DNA of 64,000 nucleotides from the NCBI GenBank assembly GCA_021029095.1, contig JAJOHG010000120.1:21769-85768 (forward strand). Direction: 5' to 3'. The notes under the pieces are model-generated. The model had not been told where the DNA came from. It was given only the letters and a program-made list of their open reading frames with translations, and did not search any database. The translations under genes and the position numbers were made by a program. Numbering within the stretch: position 1 is the first letter of the stretch; each line of letters opens with the position of its first letter. The DNA is from Phellopilus nigrolimitatus. Its lineage: Eukaryota; Basidiomycota; Agaricomycetes; Hymenochaetales; Hymenochaetaceae. Positions 9,824-22,983 of this stretch are shown piece after piece.

Positions 9824-11262
9824 TGTCAGGACCGAACCTGCGATCGAAGAACGGAGACGATCGGGAGTCGCTTCGCAGTCGGTTTGACCAGCGAAGGACC
9901 AGGGAATGTGGGGAGAGCCCCGATCGGCGAAGGAAACGGAATCACAAGCTGCAGATCGGCAGGGAAGGAGATGGGCGGCGAGCCCGAGCGCTGAGTGGCC
10001 GAAGTCCGGTAGGTTCGAAGTCGGTCCAAAGGTTCAGAACCGAACCGAGTCGTTCGACGAGTTCGAGGTTCGTTCGGATCGACAAGAGGTCGCAGGATCG
10101 GTTGACACACAGAGAGAGTGCCGGACGACCCCCGAAGGGAAGGGAGGCCGTCAAGAAACTTCAGAAGCAAGAGAGACTTCAAGAAGAAGACTTCAATAAT
10201 CAGGCTAAGGTACGAAGTACATGTCCGAGTCGTATATATACGAAAGTCCGTCCTTTCCTTCCTATCACTAGGCGAGTTCGATGAGTCGTAGAAACTCGCC
10301 GTTGACTGCGGAGTGGTGCGTTCTGCACGAGGGGTGGAGTCCGACGTGAACCGATCGGAGTGGCGAGTCGCGTAGGCGAGCCGGGCATGAGGTTCGGCGA
10401 ACGCGGTCACATCTTCGATTCCTGACACTCTCGGCTGGATCTGAATTCGGCACCTGCCTGCGGTGCGTTCTACTCGTGTCCGGGGTATGGGCCTGAAGCT
10501 GGCACTCGGTTCGTCTCTGATCGCGAGCCCGGATGTCACGTGGTTCGTTCATGGTCAGTCGAGGCCTTCGGACTGGCAACCCGTAGTCTGGAGTTCGGAG
10601 CCGAGAGGATTGGTTTGGACGAAGGAGGACCAAGCCGAACGAAGAGGGTTCGGGCCGAACAGAGGAGATCCCTGCCGGACGAAGGATGACCAAGCCGAAC
10701 GAGGAGGGTTCGGGCCGAACGGAAGGGATCCCTGCCGAACGAAGGAGGGCTGAGCCGAACGGAGAGGATTCGGGCCGAAGGAAGGGGGTCCCTGCCGGAC
10801 GGAGGGGAGTGACGAAGGGGATCCAAGCCGTACGAGTCCGGAGGAACGACGGACGAGAGGTTTGAACCGAACCGAGAGGAATCCCGCCGAACGAAGGGGA
10901 TCCGAGTCGTACGAGTCCTGAGGGACGATGGACGAGAGGTTCGAACCGAACCGAGAGGAATCCCGCCGAACGAAGGGGATCCGAGTCGTACGAGTCCTGA
11001 GGAACGAAGGACGAGCAGTTCGAACCGAACAGAGAGGCTACGAGTCCAGATGAACGGAGGACGAGTGATTCGGACCGAATGGAGAGGATTCCCGCCAGAC
11101 GAAGGGGATTCGAGCCGAAACTGCTGAACGAAGAGGACTCGAGCCGAACGAAGTCCAGAGGAATGAAGGACAAGGGGTTCGGAGGCCGTTCGAGGTGTCC
11201 GGAGGTTCGGTTCGTGTCACAGGTTCGGTTAGCCGAGGAACGAGGGTGAACGGATCGTGACA
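9824..11262 (-). repeat. 5' LTR of the LARD, promoter side
   Basis: A near-identical partner of 4,924-6,362. A few differences were noted by eye, including one single-base deletion and one single-base insertion that cancel in length. It is followed by the target duplication gcggc. Confidence 0.93.
10195..10240 (-). promoter_or_regulatory. TATA box and predicted transcription start in the 5' LTR
   Basis: TATATATA at 10,240-10,233 on the minus strand lies about 30 bases before CCTTAGCCTGATTATT (10,210-10,195). This is the usual TATA-to-start spacing. The start is inferred from that spacing and from its complementarity to the primer-binding site. Confidence 0.6.
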
Positions 11263-11267
11263 GCGGC

Positions 11268-11984
11268 AAACAGTGAGCGGGAGGCGGGAGGTCTGCTTAT
11301 GTGATCCCGACGAATCGGCGCGCGATGGATGAATAAATAGAAGCATCCAAATGTATTTGCAAATCTCCCGCCCGCCGGCAACAGCCAGCCCGATGGCAAT
11401 GATATCACATCAATCAAACTTCAGGGCACAATCATAGAAGCTCCCTGTAAACTATAATCACGACACCCCTGGTATTTTTAGTTTTTGATAATAAAGAGAA
11501 TTAAATTAAGTACTATTTAAAAAAGTAGCCCCTAGGCTGCTCGGATATCATTAAATAACCCAAAATCACTTTTTTCGGCCTGCCAAATAGCTGACCAAGC
11601 CTGCTACACAGTGAATTCAATCCCAGCAGCAACGCTGCCTTGAATTATTCAATGAATGCAGGGCCTCATACACTTTTGCCATGCTAAGCATTCGCTGGTT
11701 GGTATTGAATTATCTTCCTGGTAGGACTGCACATGCTGCCTGCGACACGGTCCTTCGTGCCCGTGCTCGCACTCGCGCTGCCGGCGGGGTTCTCCACGGA
11801 GTGGGCCGTGCACGCGGCGAGCCTCAGCGCGATGGACCCTGCACACACCGCGCTCACAAACACCTCAACACGCTTCTGCGCGGTGCTGCCAGCGCCGAGC
11901 GCGTCCCACTCACAGTGCACACACATAGTTCAATATTATAAAATAAATAAGTTGTAATGAGACTAAATTAAATTGTAAGTTGAC
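11268..11984. other. Spacer without recognised genes
   Basis: Continues the sequence broken by the LARD, then turns AT-rich. A GC-rich patch at 11,730-11,930 has a plus-strand open frame beginning MLPATRSFVPVLALALPAG with a signal-peptide look, but it is short and belongs to no family that I recognise. Confidence 0.3.
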
Positions 11985-12157
11985 CCGCAGGTCACCCTCC
12001 ATACCCACCCTGACCCGGACACACCATACCCAGACCCGCAGGTATACTGACCTACGGGTCCGGGGGTCATACACGGGTTCGGGTCAGGATTTTGAAAATC
12101 TCATACCTGTACAAACGGGTCCGGGTCTACCCGCGGATCGACCCGTGCTATGCCCTA
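11985..12157. mobile_element. hAT transposon end (A-type), inserted in a copia remnant
   Basis: Ends in GACCCGTGCTATGCCCTA (12,140-12,157), the inverted form of the end at 30,206. The adjoining 150 bp, rich in GACCCG/CGGGTC, is the reverse complement of 30,224-30,390 with moderate divergence. The insertion interrupts the copia reverse-transcriptase frame directly after ..SAYITSI. The other end of the element is absent from the window, so this is a truncated copy. Confidence 0.7.
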
Positions 12158-12541
12158 ATAGACGTGATATAAGCCGATTGCGACAGTGAAAGTGTTTTTG
12201 TGTCATGGTTTCGCTGGACTTCGATCCCGAGCAGCCAGTGCAGAGGGCCGAGGTCCGTGACCTCGATGTAGCGAGCGAGACCAGATCTGAGTGCAGACAC
12301 GAGCGTAGTGGTGGTAGCCGTGATCGTACAGTTGTCGACATGCACGACAACAATAGTCGTGTCACGGCCTTCGTGACGAAAAAACACGGCTTGATCCACG
12401 TCACAGCGAGTCAGGCCGAGCTCGTCAACAAAGATCCAGGTTAACTTCTGGTACCACCTTTGTCCACTCTGCTTCAATCCGTACAGTGTCTTCCGCAACC
12501 TCAGGACCTTTGTGCCCACGTCGCGTGGTGCATATCCCAGC
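12158..12541 (-). pseudogene. Ty1/copia reverse-transcriptase fragment
   Basis: Minus-strand open frame with KVLRLRKTLYGLKQSGQRWY, DVDQAVFFRHEG, VVHVDNCTI, EVTDLGPLHWLLGIEV and LSLSQSAYITSI, the ordered motifs of copia RT. About 128 residues of a polyprotein that is normally over 1,000. The catalytic YVDD-type motif reads HVDN, so the second Asp has become Asn. It is cut on one side by a hAT end and on the other joins the myosin fragment at about 12,545. Confidence 0.85.
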
Positions 12542-12563
12542 ATGCCTGCCCCGAGAACTTCGT

Positions 12564-13571
12564 ACGGCACCGAGGTCACGCACGTCGCGGCCGCACAGGC
12601 CGAGTTCAACGAGAAGAAGTGGGTGTGGGTGCCGGACGAGCGGAAGGGGTACCTCGTGGGGTGGGTCATCCACGAGGAGGGCGACATTGGGGAGGTTGTT
12701 ATGGCATCTGGCAGAGAGGTGCATCCCTCAGTTGCTTCCCCCGCGCGCGCGACAGCCGCTGATATACAGAGCAGACGCGCCGCATACCGCTGAGCTTCCT
12801 GTCGAAGATGAACCCGCCCAAGTTTGACCGCGTCGACGACATCGCGGACCTGACGTTCCTGAACGAGGTCAGCGTCGTCCACAATCGGCTCCGCTACGGC
12901 TCGGGGGCCATCTATGTGAGCGCCCGGTGCCGCTGCACACACCGCGTGCGCATGTACCTGCAACTGCTCACGCGCCCGCCCCCCGCAGACATACTCCAGC
13001 CTCTTCCTCGTCGCGATTAACCCGTACCAGAGCCTGCCGCTGTACTCGGACGTGATCATGCAGCAGTACCGCAACAAGCAGCGCAACGAGAACCCGCCGC
13101 ACATTTTCGCCGCCGCCGAGCGCGCGTGGGTGCACACGGGCGAGGAGCGCGAGAACCAGAGCATCCTCATCACGGGCGAGTCCGGCGCGGGCAAGACGGA
13201 GAACACGAAGAAGGTCATCCAGTACCTCGCCGCGATCGCAACGGACGTGCGCGGCGACGCGGTGGCGCACGCGCGCTCGCCATCACTCGCCGCCGCCACG
13301 TCGGGCTTGTTCGGCTTGTTCGGCGCGGGCCTGCCGCGCCCGAACGGCTCGAACCGCAAGAGCCTCGACGGGACGCCGCAGCAGCAGCAGCTCACCGCGA
13401 AGGGCCGCTTCGGCCTGCTCGAGCGCCAGATCCTCCAGGCGAACCCGATCCTCGAGGTGTTCGGCAACGCGCAGACGTAGCGCAACAACAACTCGAGCCG
13501 CTTTGGGAAGTTCATCCGGATCAGCTTTGCGCCGGACAGCAGCATCGCGGGCGCGAACGTGGACTGGTACC
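12564..13571 (+). pseudogene. Myosin heavy-chain head fragment (class II-like)
   Basis: Three exons in order. Exon 1 has AEFNEKKWVWVPDERKGYLV and EEGDIGEVVMASG (SH3-like N-terminus). After an intron at about 12,718-12,770 comes RRIPLSFLSKMNPPKFDRVD, and after an intron at 12,915-12,988 comes [17 protein letters not shown], the P-loop [13 protein letters not shown], then GNAQT, a TAG stop, and [16 protein letters not shown], ending at DWY. The stop is one base from the CAG expected in basidiomycete myosins (inference). Myosin converts ATP hydrolysis to movement on actin. Only about 300 of roughly 2,000 residues remain. The frame is cut by the mobile segment that starts at 13,572, and the introns show DNA-level origin. 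Confidence 0.88.
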
Positions 13572-13964
13572 ACTACTAATTACTCTAATTATATATAAAA
13601 CACACATGTATTACCTGTAAATACTGTTGTCTTGAATGGTAGGCTATTTAACAAAAACGTATAGCATTGTTTAAAAACCTATATAGCAAATTATCAAAAA
13701 TGTATAGGCAGTTCTAGTAGTAGGACTGAATTGGGATTTTGATGACAGCCTACGCATTTTGTACAATGCTCTAGTGTTTTTCACAAAAACTATCTGAAAA
13801 TGTTTAATGAGCTACAGGAAATCTTAAAACTTGGATACATATTATCGGAGCTGCATATGCTCTTGTATATACTGGGCTATTCAAATAATCAAATAGAAAG
13901 CATAATTGTTAAAAAGCGACAGAGCTGTATTAAAAATATCCTAATGTCATTTTCATAAAGACCA
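13571..13964. repeat. Repeat R1, left end of KDZ element, copy a
   Basis: Begins CACTACTAATTACTCTAATT and ends CATAAAGACCA. It is very similar to 41,097-41,660, which has an extra internal duplication of about 150 bp. AT-rich and non-coding. Confidence 0.88.
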
Positions 13965-14218
13965 GGTCACTTATTATAATTGCACCAGTACCAAACAGTA
14001 CAGTATTACGTCACATGCACATCCCGGGTTACCTAAAGTACCTGGGCCACCAGGCTCGCCAGCTATGCCGGTGCAAGGCTTCCCGGCATGTCCGGCAGAC
14101 CCTGGGCTTATCCTAAAATGGTCAGGTATTGCTGTGTGGGCAGCAGAATGATTACAAATACTTTAAGAGTGCGTAAGATTATTTTTAAACCCCTCACTTA
14201 CGCATAAAAGTTTATTGA

Positions 14219-14370
14219 GCGGGCCGCGCATATTGCACCGCTTTCCCGCCTCGCCGCTCACCGTCGCCCGCCCTCCCGCCCGCTGTTGCTGATGTCGGGC
14301 TTTTTTTTTGCTTTTTTTTTGTTACAGAAAATATTTATTGTTTCTATTATAGAAGCTAGCGTAATTATTT
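14219..14370 (+). repeat. GC-rich/poly(T) motif, copy 2
   Basis: Contains CGCTCACCGTCGCCCGCC, GATGTCGGGC and T tracts, as at 290-430. An inverted, looser copy is at 17,735-17,890, so the pair could be long inverted ends around 14.2-17.9 kb. Confidence 0.35.
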
Positions 14371-15760
14371 AAAAGGGAAGATAGTGTGTGCATAAAACGA
14401 ATTGGGGGAAAAGAGAAGAAAGAAAATGAATTAGAAAAAGGCCGAGCGCGATACACGACCGACGCGCTCACCGTAAGAAGGTGCGGACGAGCGAAACGCG
14501 AAACGAAGCGGCGGCGTCTGTGCACGCGACACGCGACGCAGAGAGGGGGCAGTGGCATCTGGGGACACAATAAACCCTGTTCGCGCATGTGCACAATCAG
14601 TGGTGCTTGCGGTGCATGCAGAATGCTCTTGCGCGGGTAGCGAGGCAAGCGCGGCAGACGAAGCGTCTTCGGGTGATGGAATGAGACAGAGAAGCGGATG
14701 TCGGAGCACGAAGGATGTCGCACGACGAGAGGAGGGCCGCGCGATCGTAGAAGCAAGAGAAGGGCCGCGCGATCATCGAAGCGAGGCGAGCTCGGCAGAC
14801 GAAGTGGATCCGGTCGGTGGAACGAGACAGAGTAGCGAACCTTGCGAGCATGATGGACGCGGGTCGTTCGTGCGGTCCAGAATAACGGACCCTGCGAGCG
14901 CGATGGGCGCGCGCGTTCGTGTGGTCCAGAGTAGCGAGCGCGATGGGCGCGCGCTTCCAGGTGGTCCAGGGTAGCGAACCTTGCGAGTGCGGTGGGAGGC
15001 CAGCCGTCGCATGCATGAGAATGGGGGCCCGGCCGTCGCACGCGCGCAAGACGGTCCAGCTGGTGCACGCGCGCGAGACGGTCCAGCTGGCACACGCGCG
15101 CGAGACCCAGCCGTCACACGCACGCGAGGCGGCCCAGCCGTTGCACGCATGCGAATGGGAGCCGCGTGGTGCGCGCGCGGCCCGCGCGCGACACGCCTGC
15201 GCAAAAAACAGTGGAGAGGGAGAGAGGGCGGGGGAAGAAGGGGGCGAGAGTGTGGAGTCAGGCTGCACGAACCGAGGAAGCTGCTGTACCTGGTTCTGGA
15301 AAGGGTAGTTATACATGGGCGGGGCCATCGCGCATGCAGATACAGGGTTGCTTACTCGCAAGAGGTCGGGACCCTGGGCCCGTACGGGGACATCAGTGTT
15401 GACGGCGGGGATGCGGGAACGGCAACATGGGCCGTCAGCACGACGTGGCCCACTTATGACGCGATCCAACCCCGAAAAAGCACTAAAAAGCAATTTTAAT
15501 GAGATTAGATACAAAAGCAAAGTTTTTCGGAGCACTTACCTGCTGCTGTACGTCCTCAGTGGTGTCGAGGACGTCGTGGACGACGATGAAGAGCAAAGTC
15601 GAACCGCGTCCTCTCATTGGGCACGCGCGGCTCGGCAACCTCCGAAGCTGCATTCAAGCAGCTTTCGGACGACTGTTTTTGATTTATTTAATTTGCAATT
15701 GCTGTTCGATAGGTCTGAAAGTTTGTATATAGTTTCATAGTGCATATGGGTACATCCTCA
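14371..15760. other. GC-rich low-complexity DNA
   Basis: Rich in CGCGCG and GGTCCAG. Between about 15,040 and 15,120 there are roughly three copies of a 27-bp unit (ACGCGCGCGAGACGGTCCAG..). Long open frames here (e.g. on the minus strand) are arginine/serine-rich artefacts of the composition. No gene is supported. Confidence 0.5.
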
Positions 15761-16680
15761 AAAATATTTAGCCTTCCGATCATCGTGGATGGTGTGGTAT
15801 AAAAGAAACGAGTACTGTAAAACCGAGGTTTTTGGACAAAACCTCACAAAATATTCTAGAGAGAGATTAGCTGAACCAAATCTTCCGATTTCTTCAGGAA
15901 GAAATACAATAGTATGATAGAAAGTATTTACGGCGTTTGATCTGTGTTGCGATTGCCAGGTGTATGTCATTTGACTTTTGGTACTCGAGAATGAGCAGTT
16001 GCTCATGTATTCTCGTGCAGATCTCTGGTGCAACCTGATGCTTCTCAAGTCTTTTGTTTCCTCATCACCTTCTTCCCACTAAAGCTCAAAACTAATACCT
16101 GTAATACCTTTAATACATAGTGAATATACTATTATGAGATTACTAGATTTTTCTGAGCTCTATGACAGTATTAAATCAGCAAACTTGCCTGTACCCTGTT
16201 CCCCAGACAGTTTCTTTCATATATCAGTCTCTAGGCCATCTCAGAAGCTCAAAATTTGCAAGATGCTTAATAAGGTATGAGTAATGTTATGTACAAAGTC
16301 TTGTGTCCATTGGGAGAGAATTAGAGGTTGCAGATAGAAAACCACATTAGCTAGGAAACACACATAAAGCACTTTAACAACAGCTTGGGGAGTGTCCCCA
16401 TAGATAATACATCAAGTAATGAGTATATTAGATGTGATCCTTGGTAATTTCTGTCTTCCTGATGCCTATATGACCTCCAGAGTGCACGGAATACTCAAAA
16501 TACAGAGAAATGTCGAGTTTGTACTACTATTTGGCATTTATCTTTGTCTATCATTTTGTACAGTGCTTGAAATTTTATAGGCTAATTAATTTGTATATAC
16601 TACTATTTACCATAATTTAGTTTTAGAGATAATGGGGCCAATTGTTTTGTTTCCGAGCATATTGCATTATTTTTCTCTGT
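15761..16680. other. AT-rich, CpG-poor stretch without genes
   Basis: The composition resembles 1,940-2,990. No protein similarity was recognised. Confidence 0.4.
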
Positions 16681-16983
16681 GCCACAGGTTCGGCATGTGC
16701 TCGGCATGCCAGATTTGGAGCGCAAATCTGTCCTAATTTGGTAGGATGGGTGACGCGTCATCACCGTGTCTTTTCTCTTGCTCGTCGTCGTTCCCGACAA
16801 TCTGGGCTTTTTCTTACCTGCCGACAGCCCTGCGGCGCCCCCCTCGCACAGTCGGAATGCATGGGCACCCGAAACTGACGGCACGGATGTCCTGGCACGC
16901 ACGTGCACTCAACGGCGACAAAGCTCCGTGCTGGCACGCGCAAAGGCGGCGCCATCTTCGAGAGGTCCGCGTGCACCGGCTGC

Positions 16984-17491
16984 CGTCACCAACTGGGATG
17001 ACATGGAGAAGATCTGGCATCACGTTCTCAGCGATTCAGCTCAACAGGTCCGATGCGTCGCTCGACGATGACAAAATCCGGCTCTCGCGTGCATTCAACG
17101 ACGACAAAGCGCTGCGCGAGCACGCGCTTAGCGACAACAGGCGACAGTGCCGGTGTGCACTTGCTCATATCCCCCCTTTTCCGTGACGCCTTCAAGAGGC
17201 TCGCGTGTGCCAGCTGCTGCCACCGGTCGCGGTGAGGCAGAGAAGATCTGGCATCACACGTTCTACAGTGACCCCACCTACTCGCTGCCTTTAGCGCGGC
17301 CGGCGATCCCCCAACTCCGGCGTCTCGTTTGCGCTGCGCGCTGACTTGTCTCGCTGGTAGAGGCAACCCGCCTGCGCACACCCAGCCGCAGCGCTCGACG
17401 CGCGCGTCGTCCATTCGGCTCACCCGTACGCAACCCGTGGCATGCTGCTCAACCCGAAGGCGAACAGAGAGAAAATGCACGCTGCGATGCC
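16984..17491 (+). pseudogene. ACT1: Actin gene pieces, partly duplicated in tandem
   Basis: Three short matches occur in actin order. AVTNWDDMEKIWHH (16,984) is the invariant actin segment at residues 76-88. AEKIWHHTFYSD (17,237) is a second copy of the same segment that includes the following HTFYxE part. LLNPKANREKM (about 17,447) is actin residues 109-118. Similar 240-bp contexts around the first two show a tandem duplication, with degraded sequence between. Actin is the filament subunit; here only about 40 codons survive. It lies inside the KDZ-end-bounded element. Confidence 0.72.
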
Positions 17492-17734
17492 ACGAGCGGA
17501 GGGGGGGCGCTAGTGGGGTGGGGGATAGGATAGTATGTCTGTATGTCGCAACGCTGCGCTCGAGCGCGCGTGTGCGACGTGGAACGTGTCGCGGCGGCGG
17601 GTACTCTGCGCGAGACGGTCGCACACCGTCACACGGACCGCCGCACGGACGCGGCACGTGGACGCAGCACGCGGCGTCGTCGAGGCCTCGTGGCGATCCT
17701 CGCGCTCTCGGCGCGCGCGTGTTCTGCGAGGTAT

Positions 17735-17890
17735 AGCTAATAATATTACTTTATTTTTCGTACATAATACAAAAAAATTATGTAAGTGAAAATGTGATGA
17801 ACAAAAAAAAAAAAGGCAATGGGTGCAGCGTCGGGCTGATTAGTAAGAAGGCGGGGGTCGGGTGGCAGTGAGCACAGAAGCCGAGGGCGG
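17735..17890 (-). repeat. GC-rich/poly(T) motif, inverted copy
   Basis: On the minus strand a GC-rich part with GCTCACTGCCACCCG is followed by a T tract and an AT-rich part ending TATTATTAGCT. It resembles the copies at 290-430 and 14,219-14,370, but the match is loose. Confidence 0.28.
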
Positions 17891-17959
17891 AGCGCACATC
17901 AACGGCACATTATATAACAATAATGACAAATTCTACCCAAAATAGGAGGGGTTCCGGCC

Positions 17960-18614
17960 CCTGTAATTACATTATTTAAAAACAGCTCAGATAAGTTGTA
18001 CAAATTAGTGTATGATTTTGAAAAAAGGTATATACTACTTTGAATATAGCCTGAGCTGGTTCTACAAAACCATGCTATTATTTAAAAACAGCACAGACAG
18101 GTTATACAAATCCGAGCCTTTGCTTGAAAATAGACCTGTATGATTTTGACAAAAGGTATACACTATTTTCAATATAGCCTGAGCCAGTTCTACAAGACCA
18201 TGCTATTATTTGAAAACAGACCTGTATGATTTTGAAAACAGGTATATACTGTTTTGAATATAGTCTGAGCTGATTCTAGAAGATCACACCATTGTTTGAA
18301 AACAAATCTGTATGATTTTGACAAAAGGTATATACTATTCTGAATATAGCCTGAGCTGATTCTAAAAGACCATGCTAAGTTTATAAACAAAGCTACACCA
18401 CTTTTACAATATACAATATGCTCACAATATATGCATGCAAATTTCTAGAACTCGCACTATGCAAGTTTAAAAGAGAACACACATTTTATAAAAACCCATG
18501 TTTGAATTGTGTTAAACTATGCTAGATATGATATACAAAAAGTACAGGAATAACGACAACAGTATTTACACACCAAATGCCTAGGAATTCTTATAATTAT
18601 AGTAATGACTGCCC
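17960..18614. repeat. Repeat R2, right end of KDZ element, copy a
   Basis: Contains two to three units of an 86-bp tandem repeat (TATTTGAAAACAGACCTGTA...) and then the shared tail AACTCGCACTATGCAAGTTT .. CAAATGCCTAGGAATTCTT .. GTAATGACTGCCC. Homologous to 53,041-54,049. Confidence 0.88.
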
Positions 18615-19600
18615 CGGAATTGGTTGGTACGGCTCGAGAATGCGCCTCAGACATGAGGTGCTGACAGAGCGTGGGAGTATTGCAGGGAAGTGAATGACGC
18701 AGGTGGCGCGGGATGTGCGCTTGGTCCGGTGAGCATGCTATTTCCGGAGGACGGAGCCCCGATGGCGTGCGGCAGAGGAAGGGAAGGCAGGGTGAGAGTG
18801 TTGTCTTTGTCCATGCTGAAAAATGCAGGCTCTCAGAAGATGAGGCGGTCGGGTCACTGGGATGGGAGCGTGCGACGACGCCGTCGAGAGGAGGGGCGCA
18901 AAAGCAGTGCACGCGTCGGCGGAAGGAGGGAGCACGCGTGTTCGTACCGTTCGACTTGGTGAATTGCGCGCACAGAGACTGCAACAACTCAGCGAGGTCG
19001 GCATGAGAACTGTGTGGTATACATTCAACAAGTTGAAAGAAAAATTGAAGAAAATCTGCTGCTTACCGCTCAGCGCGCTCCGCGCGTGCCTCAGTGTCGA
19101 GGACGGCCTTTGCGCTCTCGAGCACTTTGGACTCCGCTTTCATGTCTTTCTCCCTTTCCCTCTCTCCATTGGCCTTCTCTCCATCCACATTTGGGTCAGG
19201 AGAAGCGCGAGAAGGCAAGCCTTGGACTGACGCCAGAAGGTGCTCGGCCCTGCGTGACGGTAAGCTCGCGACAGAGTGCGTCCGCGTCTGCAAGCGTGGA
19301 GGAAAGAAGCAGCGCTAGTTGGGAGGGAGACTGGGCAGCGGTAAGTTGGTGAGGAGCGGGGACGAAGTTGAGCTTGAATGCAAGGGCTTGGGAGAGGCGG
19401 AGGAGCCGGGGCTACCAGCGACGGCGGACACTGTTGAGGTGGGTAAAGCCGTGTGCAAGAACGCCGGAGGCGGGGACGCTAGAGACGGCCTGGCGCTGCA
19501 TCTGCAGTTGCTGTTGTTGTTATGCGGCAAGCGCGATCGCCTTGCGTTCCTGCATGGCCCGCATTTACTGCGGCTGGCTTAAACTATTTGTGTCTGTAGT
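18615..19600 (-). other. Degenerate coding remnant, unassigned
   Basis: On the minus strand, 19,063-19,590 holds coding-like runs in changing frames: MQERKAIALAA, a stop, QQQQLQMQRQAVSSVPASG, a frame change, FVPAPHQLTAAQSPSQLALL, and a lysine/glutamate-rich run with GEREREKDMKAESKVLESAK (possible coiled coil). I do not recognise the family. Stops and shifts indicate a dead gene. 18,615-18,660 may hold the myosin continuation noted above. Confidence 0.35.
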
Positions 19601-19779
19601 ACAGACACGAGCTTCCAAGCCAGCTTTTTTCTTCTTCTTTCTGGTTGAGGGTGTGCGGTCAGGCGGCAAACATTAGGGAGGGTGGCGGCGAGGACAAGGC
19701 AGGGTGGCTGCGAGGACATTGGAGGGTGGTGGCGAGGACGAGAGCGGCAGCGGGGACGAACATCAGGAAAATTACCGAA

Positions 19780-20060
19780 GCTATACAGACCTATATAGGA
19801 CTATATAGGAAATATAGCTCTATAGTACTCCATAGATATCCCCCCCTTATATAGTGCTATATAGGAGCCCGTAGTGCCGTAGTCTGTAGGTGTCTGTAGC
19901 TCTGTAGGTCTGTAGCACTGTAGGCCTGTAGCACTGAAGTTCATAGTTACATAGTATTGTAGGCCTGTAACACTGATGTTCATAGCATTGTAGGCCCATA
20001 GCACTGATGCTCATAGCGCTGTAGCTGCATAGTCTGTAGTCTGTTGGCCTGTAGTTGTGC
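19780..20060. repeat. Low-complexity TATAG/CTGTAG array
   Basis: Many irregular copies of CTGTAG, CATAG and CTATATAG. The surrounding 19,600-20,340 holds no recognisable gene. Confidence 0.55.
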
Positions 20061-20351
20061 AGAATATATAGGGCGGTTGGTGGAGAGGGGGCAGTGCTAT
20101 TGTGAGAAATGTTCTATATTGCAGCTCTACATACGGACATTGGGAAACCACTACATATGGGTAATCCAAAAAAAGGGGGAGGGTGAGGGGAAGGGATAAG
20201 CTTCATAAGAGGAAGCGGAGGAAATGGGATGGGAACATACAGGATAGGCACTCACCTCATACTCAAGAGGCGGCGAGCCCTAAGATCGTGAACCCCTGAG
20301 ACCTAGATACAAAATATCGTAAACAATTCTGCTCCCCCTATCCGTGGCTCT

Positions 20352-22800
<2,449 letters not shown>

Positions 22801-22983
22801 TCACTTCTCGGACAAATTTGGGCCATCGTAGTCGACTGCGATATTCACGCGCAGCGTTATGCGCCTGCTTCCAAAGCTGCGTCCGGACAGGATGGACTTT
22901 GCAGACGAGAGAAGCAAGAGAAAAAGACGTGGAAGTCAAGTTCAACATGTCCTTTTGGGGCCGTGACCGTTACATTTGTGACA

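Larger units (their letters stand above)
4924..11262 (-). mobile_element. Complete non-coding LTR retrotransposon (LARD), minus orientation
   Basis: Two direct 1,439-bp LTRs (4,924-6,362 and 9,824-11,262) start TGTCA and end TGACA, and are flanked by the perfect 5-bp target duplication gcggc (4,919-4,923 and 11,263-11,267). The LTRs differ at only about half a dozen places seen by eye, so the insertion is recent. The internal 3,461 bp contains no gag, protease, reverse transcriptase or integrase in any frame. It is purine-rich with tandem repeats, so the element must borrow proteins. Orientation is fixed by a G-rich polypurine tract beside 6,362 and a primer-binding site beside 9,824. It resembles gypsy elements in LTR ends and tract position; no parent element lies in the window. 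Confidence 0.93.
13572..18614. mobile_element. Non-autonomous KDZ-type element (same ends as the 41-54 kb element)
   Basis: The left end (13,571-13,964) and right end (about 17,960-18,614) are homologous, in the same order and orientation, to the two ends of the complete KDZ element at 41,098-54,049. The interior has no transposase and carries actin pieces, GC-rich repeats and a CpG-poor block. It interrupts the myosin frame at Trp-Tyr. About 16 bases beyond the right end, TGGTAC..CTCGAGAA could be the continuation of myosin, but the immediate 8-bp flanks (ctggtacc and cggaattg) do not match. The boundary on that side is therefore not clean. Confidence 0.65.

Noticed and set aside
12148..13545. 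A 465-codon minus-strand open frame
   Set aside because: Only its last 128 codons (copia RT) are real. The rest is antisense to the myosin exons.
13571..13964. R1 as a Helitron end
   Set aside because: There is no CTRR with a 3' hairpin and no insertion between A and T. An 8-bp duplication at the related copy fits KDZ instead.
14322..15535. Long overlapping minus-strand open frames (over 250 codons)
   Set aside because: The underlying DNA is a low-complexity CGCG/GGTCCAG array and several frames are open at once, which is a composition artefact.
20206..20340. tRNA- or snRNA-like element in the spacer
   Set aside because: No A-box/B-box pair or cloverleaf could be built by eye.
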